This document shows positions 43,330-54,314 of a DNA stretch of 64,000 nt, piece by piece. Origin of the DNA: Patellifolia procumbens. Lineage: Eukaryota > Streptophyta > Magnoliopsida > Caryophyllales > Amaranthaceae. Each line of letters begins with the position of its first letter. Within the stretch, counting starts at the first letter, position 1. Location: positions 1 to 64,000 of the forward strand of contig CANSGD010000445.1 in the NCBI GenBank assembly GCA_947645195.1. The letters are read 5' to 3'. The notes beneath the pieces are model-generated. The model was not told the origin of the DNA. It ran no database searches and saw nothing but the letters and a program-made list of their open reading frames with translations. A program made the translations under genes and the position numbers.

Positions 43330-44421
43330 CCTTTGGTCGTGCCACTTTTTTGTTCGCTCCTTATACAAGCGCGAACTCTCATAAGTATCCAAGCGGAGCT
43401 CCTCTAGTTCTACCAACTTTTCCTTTCGAGCTTCCCCCGCCAAAGTAAGATCTATATTAAGCTCTTTGATTGCCCACCAAGCTCGATGTTCAAGTTCAAC
43501 GGGCAAGTGACAACCCTTCCCATACACAAGACGATAGGGGGTGGTGCCTATAGGAGTTTTGAAAGCCGTGTGAAGAGCCCAAAGAGTGTCATCTAGCCTC
43601 ATAGACTAATCCTTCCTAGTCTTGTTCACCCTTCTCTCAAGCACATTCTTCACCTCTCGATTCGAGACCTCAACTTGGTCTTGAGTTTGGGGATAGTATG
43701 GAAGTCCCACCTTATGATTGACCCCATACTTCTTCAAAGAGCTTCCAATTGCTTCTTAGCAAAGTGCGAACCACCGTCACTTATCAACACACGAGGCACC
43801 CCAAATCTAGGAAAAATGATCTTCTTCAAGAGCTTCATCACAACCTTGCGATCGATGGTGGGGGAAGTGATCTCTTCGACCCACTTGTTCTTGTAGTCCA
43901 CCGCTACAAGAATGTACATATTCCCCATAGATGGCACAAAGGGTCCCATGAAGTCAGCTCCCCACACATCAAAGGGCTCAACCTCAAGAATATTTTGTTG
44001 CGGCATCTCGTTCCTCTTGGTGATCGCCCCCGCTTCGTTGACACCTATCACAACTCAAGACAAATCCCCTAGCATCCTTTTGCATGTGAGGCCAAAACAA
44101 ACCACTTTGGAGCGCCTTAGAACCAGTTTTACCCGCTCCACCATATCCTTCGCATGCCAAAGTATGGCAATGATTCAACATTGAATGAATCTCAAGATTG
44201 GGCACACACCTCCTAAAAACCGAGTCAGCACACCGCTTGAACAGTAGAGGGTCGTCCCAATAGTATCTATACACCTCCTTGAAGAACCTCTTCCTTTGCT
44301 GAGAAGTTAGACCATGAGGTTCAATCCCACAAGCCAAGTAGTTCGCAAAGTCCGCGAACCATGGGACCACATTATTTATGATAGCAAAGAGGTGTTCTTC
44401 CTATAAATCATCATTGATGGG
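43330..44421 (-). pseudogene. Athila-C integrase, N-terminal and core part
   Basis: Minus order: pre-integrase linker (PWFADFANYLACGIEP near 44350), zinc region (HCHTLACEGYGG ... CDRCQR, 44170-44040), first catalytic segment (VWGADFMGPF near 43960), second catalytic Asp in ISDGGSHF near 43785, a degenerate GQAEV-type block near 43680, and the HLPVELEHRAWWAIK block near 43480. Frameshifts near 44040 and 43735 and stops near 43605 and 44403 break it. Athila-D lies upstream and Athila-E downstream of this piece. Confidence 0.88.
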
Positions 44422-44727
44422 TGATATCACGTATTTATATAGAGTTTTCTCCCTTATTTACAAGCTAATTTGCGCGTCATTGGAGCTCTTGGGAGCTATT
44501 TTGTGCTAACTATCGTATATAATTGTGGTTTTGTATTTTAGTGCTGAATTGCAGGTTTTAGGGAGTTTTCTACTTATTCTCGAGACATTTGGAAGCAACC
44601 ACGGCTTTACGAGATGTTACGAGGCACGTAGGATGGCTCACGAGCTTTATGGGTAGTTTAGGAGGTCCCAAGACCCCTAAACATGAAGATTAGAGAGCCA
44701 AAGAGTCAAAAAGGAGGTTTCTGTACT

Positions 44728-45056
44728 CTGATCGGGCAAAAATGGCCCGATCTGGCGGAAATATATTGATCGGGTATAGAAGTTGCGGACCCGATCGGGC
44801 AAACAGTGCCCGATCCGATCGGGCGAACACACATGTGCCTAGACCCGATCGGGTGGCATTTGGCCCGATCGGGCAGGCCCACAAACCAAATGTTGAGATG
44901 TGCTGCTGCGTTGTGCGCGCATGAGGAAACCAAGCTGGGCCCTGTGTCTCCAGGCCCGATCGGGTGGGCTGCAATTTCGCCCCCAATTTGCTGCGCTGCA
45001 GCTGTACCAAGCCCAAGACAAAGTTAGGAGTGTCTTGTGTATGGGCCCGATCGGGT
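44728..45056. repeat. CCCGATCGGG palindrome cluster in the Athila-D LTR
   Basis: Perfect copies of the 10-base palindrome start at 44790, 44844, 44864, 44955 and 45046, with imperfect copies at 44729-44775 and 44810-44823. The 3' LTR has one more near 50818. The cluster ends about 60 bases before the TATA box. Confidence 0.92.
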
Positions 45057-45118
45057 CCTGTACTTAATGGTCGCGTTTCCACTTTTGTTTCCTATTTTAA
45101 TTAGACTTGAGGGGGTAT

Positions 45119-45126
45119 TATAAATA
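45119..45126 (+). promoter_or_regulatory. TATA box of the Athila-D LTR
   Basis: TATAAATA in a G/C-flanked context, conserved in the 3' LTR and directly downstream of the palindrome cluster. It probably positions transcription start of the element. Confidence 0.6.
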
Positions 45127-46025
45127 CCTTTTTCCTCATTATTTAGAGAGATATCTTTTATTCATCTTTTTTATTGCTTTAGACTCTAGTTTTATTCCTC
45201 ATTGTTCTTAGCTTCGTTTAAACACTTAGATTAGTTTAAAGGTAATTGAACCTATTCCGATTTCAATAAAAGTTCCTGCTTTCTTTCATTTGGTATTCTT
45301 TCTTACCCTAATCTCTTTTATTATTCTCAATTGCTTAGTTTATTTATTCAATTATTCATGATGCAATTATTAGGGTTTCATATTAGTTTTGTTGTTGTTA
45401 ATTCGATTATGAGTGAGTAGTTCTCTTTCTAGGGTGTTAGATAGGGAAGCCATGTTTATACCATGATTGTGATTTAGATTTCTATCAATTTCTAGGGCTT
45501 GATTAGGGTGATTGTGATGTGGTTTGTTCTTATTGAGTAATTACTGTCAGTGTACAATTTCATTGATTGCTTGTGGTTAATAGTTGTTTGCACAGATCCG
45601 TCTTACGACTAAAGGCCTAGGACACATCAGTAGTTCTGATTACGTTAGTGACCATGCGGCGTATGTTGAATTATGAACGTTGATCTTAACCATAGCTCAA
45701 CTCGTGCTCTAATCCCCGATTCTTGACTTAGGTTTTGGTAGTAGTTGACCCTATTTGATAGGTATAAGCATGGTGGACCGACCTAATACCCTAGGTTTTT
45801 AGTCCATAGTTAAATCCTCGGTTTAATTCGTCTTCCTTAGCTTAATCTTTAGTTCAGTTAATCTTCCCTGATTTCATCTGAAGTAGCTAGTTGATTGAAT
45901 ATTAATTTAGAAACTCTGTCTCCCTGTGGATTCGACCCTGCTTCCATTGACTACCATAGTTAGAGGACTGTAGGTTTATTTTTGAATAGGTGATACGACT
46001 AAACCCTATCAAATTTTAGCGCCGT

Positions 46026-46043
46026 TGCCGGGGAGACGGGTAG
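46026..46043 (+). other. Primer-binding site of Athila-D
   Basis: TAGCGCCGTTGCCGGGGA matches the tRNA-Asp complement except at the second base. Confidence 0.9.
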
Positions 46044-46149
46044 TTTTCTAAGTTTTTATTCGGTTATTTGGTCTACTTCTCTGTGCCTCATTGGAACTTT
46101 ACTGTTCTAATTGAGGTACGTTTTACTGCTTCTTTTTGTTTCTTTTGTA

Positions 46150-48590
46150 TGCCCAGGTCTAGAAGAAGAGGTACCCTCGTTCCTGAGGATCCATATTTGA
46201 GAAAGACACTCAGGCAACTTCGAAAGAAAATTCAGAGAGAAAAGCAGTCTATTCAGCTAAACACCTTTGGATCAGACACCTCGAATTCAGTCATGTCTAA
46301 ATCACTGAAGTCGTATGGGGTGCCCAACCCAGATGGTCTCTCCACTGGACCTACTATGCCCACCATTGCCGCAGCAAATTTCGAAATTAAGCCTGGACTT
46401 ATCAGCATGGTCCAGCAAAATCAGTTTGGTGGGCATCCTACTGAAGATCCGGCGAATCATCTGCAACGGTTTCAGCAACTTTGTCGAACCGTTAAACATG
46501 CCGGCGTCACTCCAGATCAACTTAAAGTCATGTTGTTCGACTTCTCATTGAGAGATAGAGCCCAGAAGTGGTTGAATGATGTGAAAGAAACATAATGGAG
46601 TGAGATTTCTGCTGCGTTTCTGAGAGAGTATTATCCACCTACAAAAACAGCAGAAATCAGAAATAAACTAGCCACGTTTTCCTAAGAGCCTGATGAAACA
46701 TTACGGGAAGCGTGGGCTAGGTTTAGGGATTTACAGAGAGAGTGTCCACACCACAACATGGACAAATGGTTCTTGACGCAGACATTTTACAATGGTCTGC
46801 AGCCTCAGACGAAGAGTATTGTTGACTCGTCTGCAGGAGGAGTTTTTCTGGATAAGGAAATGGATGTAGGCTACAAGTTTCTATCAAACCTCGCAGCCAA
46901 TGATCATTCCACTTCACGAAGCCTCACGAGGAAGGTACTGGAGGTAGACGCCACTGCATTATTGACTTCGCAGATGGTGAAGCTGAGTCAGCAGATTAAC
47001 ACCTTCAGTTCCTTTTCCTCAGCAGCACCCCCTTTGAGTATCAATGCTATGTCTGCAGTAGCACCCATTACCTCATCTTACTGCGAGGTATGTGGTGTTC
47101 AGGGTCACTTTGGGCATGACTGTCAGTTCAGTCAACTTCAGATATAGCAGGCCAATGCCTTTCAACAAAGACCACAAACCTTCCCCCCTTCGCATAACTA
47201 CCAAAACCCACAAAACTATCAACCTCCACCTCCACAAAACTATCCTAAACCCTCATACCATCAAACCCCACAACATTTCCAAAGACCACCACCACAAAAA
47301 TTCCATCATCCCAATAACTTCCAAACTCCACAAAATTTTCACATCCCACCTCCACAAAACAACAACCCACAAAAGCCTAGCAATTCTGAACTGATGAAAC
47401 TGATATTGTCTATGCAAAAGGCAAATGAGGAAACACGGAGGGCCCAAGAGGAAGCACGGAGGGCCCAAGAGAAGCACATCAAACTTCTCGAGGCTCAAGT
47501 TGCTCAATTGGCAGAAACTATTGCACAGAGGCAGCAAGGACAATTGCCAGGGCAACCCGTTCAGAGAGAACATGTGAATGCCATCACTCTTCGTAGTGGC
47601 ATAGCTTATGATTCTCCTCCATTGCCCGTTGATGAGGTTACCCCAACTGCAGGGAAGAAGAGGGTGGTAGAGGAAGGAAAAAGGAAGAATTCGACGTCTG
47701 AAGTCGATTTGTCTGCAAAAGCTGAACAGACAAGGAAGAAAAAGGAGAAGGTTTCTGAAACGCCTTTTACACCAAGGCTACCTTTTCCTCACAGGATGCA
47801 ACAGTCCAAGGTCGATCAGCAGTTTGGTAAGTTCTTGGCTATGGTCAAGAACCTTGAGGTAACGATTCCATTCACAGATTTAATTACCCAAGTGCATGTT
47901 TATGCCAAATTTCTAAAAGACATGATTACTAAGAAAAGAGACTTTGGTGGGGTAGAACGTGTCGCTCTTACTGAAGAGTGTAGTGCTTTTATCCAAAATA
48001 AAACCCCACCAAAGTTTAAAGATCCTGGTAGTTTTTCTATACCCTGCCATCTTGGACCTATTTTTATTGACAAGGCTTTATGTGATTTAGGTGCTTCTGT
48101 TTCTGTTATGCCACTATCTGTTTATAAGAAACTGAACATGGGAGCACTTAAATCCACACAAATCACTTTACAGATGGCGGATCGTTCTATAAAATACCCT
48201 TTAGGTGTTTTAGAGGACGTTCCTGTTAGGGTTGGGAAATTCTATATCCCTATTGATTTTGTGGTGTTAGATATGGATGAGGATGCCCAGATTCCTATTA
48301 TCTTGGGTAGGCCATTTTTGTGTACTGCTGGTGCTGTAATTGATGTCAAGTCTGGATCTTTAACTCTTAGTGTTGGTGATGATAAAGTGATGTTTAAACA
48401 AACCAATGCTGTTAAGGCACCTATGCTTGAACAAAAATGTTGCAGGGATGAGGTTTTGGATGAAGTAGGTGTGGAGAAGGCTCCAATTCCACCTAAGGTT
48501 GCCTTACCGTCTGGAGGCATTGTCAAGAACATTTGGAGAAGAAAGATATTTGATGAGGGTGGCACTCATTGCCAAGCCCCTCCTATTTGA
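46150..48590 (+). pseudogene. Athila-D gag-protease frame with three stops
   Basis: One continuous reading frame of about 813 codons encodes gag and protease. It starts MPRSRRRGTLVPEDP. Capsid blocks include LRDRAQKWLND and AWARFRDLQRECPHH. A CCHC knuckle (CEVCGVQGHFGHDC) lies near 47085, followed by a Pro/Gln-rich linker and a charged coiled-coil-like stretch (47420-47520). The protease active site is ALCDLGASVSVMPLS near 48080 and IILGRPFLCT near 48295. Stops at 46592-46594, 46682-46684 and 47145-47147 are the only breaks, and each is one C-to-T change from a Gln codon. The frame ends at 48590 shortly after protease, with no polymerase sequence attached. Confidence 0.9.
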
Positions 48591-48760
48591 GAGATGGAGG
48601 ATTTTGGTCGTGCGGGACCTTTATAAACCAGCGCTGTGCGAGAGGCAACTCGTATTTTTCTTTCCCCTTTTCCTTCTCTTTTTATTTTTCTTCTTTTTTG
48701 TGAGCGAGAGTGAGGGTACTAACATTGTTTTTCCTCTTAGCATAGTCCTTATAACCTTTT
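48591..48760 (+). other. Athila-D spacer after protease
   Basis: Short non-coding sequence with pyrimidine runs between the protease stop and the post-ORF hairpin. Confidence 0.6.
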
Positions 48761-48800
48761 GGCATTAAGGACACTGCCAAGTTCAGCTTGGGGGAGGAGT
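48761..48800 (+). other. Athila-D post-ORF hairpin and purine tract
   Basis: An imperfect stem (GGCATTA-AGGA-CACTGCC, five of seven pairs plus two flanking pairs) is followed by AGTTCAGCTTGGGGGAGGAG. Confidence 0.78.
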
Positions 48801-50221
48801 TCTGTTTGTACTCTCTATCTCTTTTACTGCTTTCTAGGATAGATTTACTGCTTTCGAAAAATACTGAAAAAAATCAAAAAAAAATATGGTTCCATGACTA
48901 GTTTTGTTGCCTCCCTGTGCCCCTTGTTGTGCTCTATTTGAAAGTGTTTTGACTTTGTTTTCTGGATAGCTGGGCATTTGTGATCTTGAGGCTATGATTT
49001 GATGTTTGATTGCTATGATTTCGAGCATTTTTGGATTATTTTAGACCACTTTGTGCTGCATACCTGAATTGGTTAGACTGTGAGGCCTCTTGTAGCCTAT
49101 CGAATTCATATTATTATCCAGTCTGTTCTTGTGTGTTAGTTCCTCTTTAGTGGATTGATCTTGTCTTTGACTTCGTACTTGTCTGATTTTCGATGACTTG
49201 TAGCATTAGCTGTGATAGAGGCGTTCTTTTGTCTGATTCTTGAGCCTCAGAGTGGATTTTTGATATACTTTTATCCTCCTTAACCCCGCTGAGCCTAATG
49301 ACTTATTTCGTGTTACTTAAACCCCTATTATGAGCCCAAGGCCTTCACTTGTTATTATTCCAAGCCTAGCTTGGGGGAGCTTTTGTATGGGTTGAGTTCG
49401 AAATTTGTTTCTTGGTTTGGTTGTTGAGGAATTAAAAGTGTATTTGTTGTGGTTTGAGAGTGAGAAAAAGAAAAGAAAAGGCGATTTTAGAGTTGCGTGA
49501 ATGAAGTTCAGAAAAATGAAAGAAAAATGAAATAAAAGTTCAAAAGAATTCGAAGTTCTTTCATTCACGTACGTTCTTAAAGAAATATTCGCTTCATTGC
49601 TTGAAAATTGGGTTTGTTATGAGTTCTTCATTGATTTATGAGAGTTGGGTTACTTTACGTGGTTTTATGGTGTTGTTAGGAGTTGTGTAGGCCATCTTAG
49701 GCCTTGTTTGAATGATTCATGCTCCCCCTTTCTTGGTTTTTCCACCACATTGCCCAAAAGTATTCCCTACCTTTTACCTAAGCCCCATTACAACCCTATA
49801 AAGTCCTCTTGAGCTCGTGTCTGCATTGTTCATTTGATTGATTTCGAGTCAGTTTGTCAAAGTTAAAGAGTATGTCTGCTAATTGAGTCGACTTGACTAG
49901 GATGAGCGTCATTTGACCCTCTTAAACACATGAGAGTGTGAGTGGGAAGGGTATTTATGGTCGGTTTGGTGAGTGTTCGGGCATATTCTTTGCCTGCCAC
50001 AAAATTGAGAGGAGTGACACCCTTGTGAGAGCCTTTTCAGGACTTGTATGCCTTGTAAAAGCTTGAGTTTGATAAATTGCTTGGATGATTGGTGATTGGA
50101 TGGATTTGATTAGCCAAACTTGAATTATGCCTGCTTGAACGATTCTTAGTCCTGAAAATGTTTTGAGCTTTGATTTGTTTTATCTATGGGGTGAGGCATT
50201 CTATTCCATGTTCATGTTCTG
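48801..50221 (+). other. Athila-D 3' non-coding region
   Basis: No coding frame longer than chance in 1.4 kb. A small hairpin (AGGCC/GGCCT) lies near 49690. The length matches the corresponding region of Athila-C. Confidence 0.6.
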
Positions 50222-50260
50222 TTTGCTTGAGGACAAGCAAAGGTTTAGCTTGGGGGAGTT
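50222..50260 (+). other. Athila-D polypurine tract with 8-bp AGGA hairpin
   Basis: A perfect 8-base stem TTTGCTTG-AGGA-CAAGCAAA is followed by GGTTTAGCTTGGGGGAGTT and the 3' LTR. Confidence 0.9.
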
Positions 50261-51875
50261 TGATATCACGTATTTATATAGAGTTTTCTCCCTTATTTAC
50301 AAGCTAATTTGTGCGTCATTGGAGCTCTTCGGAGCTATTTTGTGCTAACTATCGTATATAGTTGTGATTTTGTATTATAGTGTTGAATTGCAGGTTTTAG
50401 GGAGTTTTCTCCTTATTTTCGAGACATTTGGAAGCAACCACGGCTTTACGAGATGTTACGAGGCACGTAGGATGGCTCACGAGCTTTATGGGTAGTTTAG
50501 GAGGTCCCAAGACCCCTAAACATGAAGATTAGAGAGCAAAAGAGTCAAAAATGAGGTTTCCGTACTCTGATTGGGAAAAAATGGCCCGATCTGGCGGAAA
50601 TATATTGATCGGGTATAGAAGTTGCGGACCCGATCGGGCAAACAGTGCCCGATCCGATCGGGCGAACACACATGTGCCCAGACCCGATCGGGTGGCATTT
50701 GGCCCGATCGGGCAGGCCCACAAACCAAATGTTGAGATGTGCTGCTGCGTTGTGCGCGCATGAGGAAACCAAGCTGAGCCCCTGTGTCTCCAGGCCCGAT
50801 CGGGTGAAGTACTCGGGCCCGATCGGGTGGGCTGCAATTTCGCCCCCAATTTGCTGCGCTGCTGCTGTACCAAGCCCAAGACAAAGTTGGGAGTGTCTTG
50901 TGTATGGGCCCGATCGGGTCCTGTACTTAATGGTTGCGTTTCCACTTTTGTTTCCTATTTTAATTAGACTTGAGGGGGTATTATAAATACCTTTTTCCTC
51001 ATTATTTAGAGAGATATCTTTTATTCCTCTTTTTTATTGCTTTAGACTCTAGTTTTATTCCTCATTATTCTTAGCTTAGTTTAAACACTTAGATTAGTTT
51101 AAAGGTGATTGAACCTATTTCGGTTTCAATAAAAGTTCCTGCTTTCTTTCAATTGGTATTCTTTCTTATCCTAATCTCTTTTATTATTCTCAATTGCTTA
51201 GTTTATTTATTCAATTATTAATGATGCAATTATTAGGGTTTCATATTAGTTTTGTTGTTGTTAATTCGATTATGAGTGAGTAGTTCTCTTTCTAGGGTGT
51301 TAGATAGGGAAGCAATGTTTATACCATGATTGTGATTTAGATTTCTATCAATTTCTAAAGCTTGATTAGGGTGATTGTGATGTGGTTTGTTCTTATTGAG
51401 TAATTAATGTCAAGTGTACAATTTCATTGATTGCTTGTGGTTAATAGTTGTTTGCACAGATCCATCTTACGACTAGAGGCCTAGGACACATCAGTAGTTC
51501 TGATTACGTTAGTGACCATGCGGCGTATGTTGAACTATGAGCGTTGATCTTAACCATAGCTCAACTCGTGCTCTAATCCCCGATTCTTGACTTAGGTTTT
51601 GGTAGTAGTTGACCCTATTTGATAGGTATAAGCATGGTGGACCGACCTAATACCCTAGGTTTTTAGTCCATAGTTAAATCCTCGGTTTAATTCGTCTTCC
51701 TTAGCTTAATCATTAGTTCAGTTAATCTTCCCTGATTTCATCTGAAGTAGCTAGTTGATTGAATATTAATTTAGAAACTCTGTCTCCCTGTGGATTCGAC
51801 CCTGCTTCCATTGACTACCATAGTTAGAGGACTATAGGTTTATTTTTGAATAGGTGATACGACTAAACCCTATCA
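50261..51875 (+). repeat. 3' LTR of Athila-D
   Basis: It matches the 5' LTR with scattered substitutions (about 1-2 percent by eye) and one additional CCCGATCGGG unit. Confidence 0.95.
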
Positions 51876-51880
51876 ATGGG

Positions 51881-52482
51881 GGCATCCTTTAGATCAACAT
51901 CTCTCTCATCAAGGGAGAGGCGAGAGAGATGGTCAGCTACCAAATTTTCCGTCCCCTTCTTCTCCTTCATCTCAAAATCAAATTCCTGAAGAAGTAGGAC
52001 CCACCTAATGAGCCTTGGCTTTGCATCTTTTTTGCTCATCAAGTATCGGACCGTAGAATGGTTCGTGTAGACAATAGCCTTATTGCAAGTCAAGTACGAA
52101 CGAAACTTATCAAATGCGAACACTACGCCAACATCTCCTTTTCCGTAGTGGCATAGTTCTGTTGTGCGTCATCCAAAGTCCTACTTGTATAGGCTATCAC
52201 ATGGAGCTTTCCTTCCTGTAATTTCCCAAGTACAACTCCCACTGCAAAGTCACTAGCATCACACATTAGTTCAAAAGGCAAGCTCCAATTAGGAGCATGC
52301 ACAATAAGAGCAGGAGTAAGGGCTCTTTTCAAGGTTTGGAAAGCCTCGATACAAGACTCATCAAACCTAAATTCAACTTCCTTTTGAAGTAGATTCGTCA
52401 ACGGTTTGGCAATTTTAGAAATATCCTTGATGAAACGGCGGTAAAAACCCGCATGTCCAAGGAAAGCACGAACTCTCGTCAC
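51881..52482 (-). pseudogene. Athila-C RNase H
   Basis: Minus order: the reverse transcriptase/RNase H joint (RAFLGHAGFYRRFIKDI), the catalytic block ELMCDASDFAVGVVLG near 52270, YATTEKEMLA near 52150, then after a shift VYTNHSTVRYLMSKK and NLVADHLSRLS near 51920. The catalytic residues are present, but the frame changes near 52123. It ends at the Athila-D target site. Confidence 0.88.
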
Positions 52483-52489
52483 CGAATTT

Positions 52490-53500
52490 GCTGGCCGGAG
52501 TTTCTCTATTATCGAAACCTTTGCCGGATCTACCTAAATGCCCTTACTAGACACTTTATGATCAAGCACAATACACTCTTCAACCATGAAATGACACTTT
52601 TCCCAATTCAATACTAGGTTCGTCTCTTGACACCTTTTTAACACAAGTTCAAGATTAGCAAGACATGTGTCAAAAGAGGAACCACACACACTAAAGTCAT
52701 CCATGAAAACCTCAATAGAATCCTCCAACATGTCAGAAAAGATCGTCGTCATACACCTTTGAAAAGTAGATGGGGCATTACACAAACCAAAAGCCATCTT
52801 TCGATAAGAGAATGTCCCATATGGACAAGTAAAGGTGGTTTTCTCTTGGTCATCTGGATGAATCAAAATTTGAAAGAATCCGGAATAACCATCAAGAAAA
52901 CAAAAGTGTGAATGACGGGCAAGCCTTTCCAACATTTGGTCAATAAAAGGGAGGGGGAAATGATCTTTTCAGATGGACTTATTCAATTTTCTTTAATCGA
53001 TGCAAACTCACCACCCAGTCACAGTTCTAGTAGAAATAGTTTCCTCTTTCTCATTCTCAACAATAATCATGCCTCCTTTCTTAGGAACTACGTGACTCGG
53101 GCTCACCCATTTGCTATCGGAAATAGCATAGATGATTCCCACGTCACGCAATATCATAATCTCCTTTTTCACCACCTCTTTGAGGTTGGGATTAAGTCTT
53201 CTTTGAGGCTCAATAGAGGAGGCATTACTATCGTTGAGATGGATACGATGCATAGCAAGAGAAGGACTTATCCCCTTAAGGTCATCAATCGAGTACCCAA
53301 TGACATCCCTATATTTTCTCAATATCTCAATCAATTTAGATACGGAGATGTCATTAAGAGCCGAATTGACAATAACGGGATAAGCACATTCATCATCAAG
53401 GAAAACATATTTAAGGGAGGGGGAAAGGGGTTTGAACTCTACCTTGGGAGGAGGCTTAGTACTCTCCTCCTTAGCAACGGAAGTGGCTAGGACCTCAAAT
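52490..53500 (-). pseudogene. Athila-C reverse transcriptase
   Basis: Clear blocks on the minus strand are EPQRRLNPNLKEVVKKE, SDSKWVSPSHVVPKK, HSHFCFLDGYSGFFQI, MAFGLCNAPSTFQRCM and the catalytic VFMDDFSVCG near 52700. A stop at 53008, a degenerate stretch to 52935 (the YRKLN region is damaged) and a stop at 52534 break it. FMDD is intact. Confidence 0.9.
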
Positions 53501-53518
53501 CCCGATCCAAGTGTTTCC

Positions 53519-54314
53519 TCAACGGTAGCACCGTCGACCGTCGAGAAGCGTAGAGAACTCTTTCACCTCTTCCATATCTAAGCTTGGCTCCTCAGTGATA
53601 GATGCATAAAGCTGATCCTCAGTGTGTACTTCCCTCTCAAATCCCTCCATCTCACTCTCCACATGACTAACTCGGCAAACCCTCTCAATCATAGGCTTCC
53701 TCAATGTCTTGGAGAACTCAAAGACAACCTTTTCATTGGCGACCTCAACAGTGATGGTGTCATTTCTACAATTTATCACGGCGCCCAATGTCTTAAGAGC
53801 CTCCCTTCCAAGAATGAGAGGCGTTTCGGGATCTTTCTCCATGTCCATTACTACAAAATCACAAAGCACAAACACATATATGCCCAACTTGGATTGGAAC
53901 ATCTTCCAACTCCCTATGCAGGACCCTAAAAGTTCGGTCCGCCAATTGGATCGTCTTCCTTGAAGGAAAAAGAGGAAAATAAAGGTGCTTGGCTATGGAG
54001 AGAGGCATCAAACTCACACTTGCCCCCAAATCGGCCAACGCACCCTTAGGCTCAAAGTACCCTATCTTCACAGGCAATGTAAAACTTCCAGGATCTCTTT
54101 GCTTCTTGGGCATAGCACGTTGCACAAGAGCACTTACTTGGTATGGCAATGTAATGAACTCATCTTCTAGCTTTCTCTTGTTAGAGAGGATCTCCTTCAA
54201 GAACTTGGCATAGGCCGGCATTTGAAAAATGGCCTCAAGGAATGGGATGTTGATTTGAAGGCTCTTTATGACGTTGAGGAACTTAGAGAATTTGTCGCTC
54301 AACTTCCTCTCCAC
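53519..54314 (-). pseudogene. Athila-C protease
   Basis: The active-site block ALADLGASVSLMPLSIAK lies near 54030, and LILGREALKTLG, a changed form of the usual ILGRPFL motif, near 53820. The PAYAKFLKEILSNKRKL segment upstream is the conserved linker from gag. A frameshift near 53880 divides it. An acidic linker leads toward reverse transcriptase. Confidence 0.87.

Larger units (their letters stand above)
44422..46020 (+). repeat. 5' LTR of Athila-D
   Basis: It starts TGATATCACG and ends AACCCTATCA. A TATAAATA box is at 45119-45126 (50982-50989 in the 3' copy), shortly after the palindrome cluster. Confidence 0.95.
44422..51875 (+). mobile_element. Athila-D: gag-protease-only Athila element
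   Basis: LTRs at 44422-46020 and 50261-51875 bound a 7,454-base element with the perfect duplication ATGGG (44417-44421 and 51876-51880). It has a tRNA-Asp primer-binding site with one mismatch, a gag-protease frame and two hairpin/purine modules. It has no reverse transcriptase, RNase H, integrase or ORF3. The internal sequence after protease is about 1.7 kb of non-coding DNA. It resembles the non-autonomous gag-bearing class (TR-GAG) and would depend on enzymes from related Athila copies. Confidence 0.95.

Noticed and set aside
44706..45082. Open frames with repeated PDRA/PIGS segments in the Athila-D LTRs (also 50529-50945)
   Set aside because: They arise from the CCCGATCGGG palindromes, which stay open in several frames on both strands. 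No domain or start context supports a gene.
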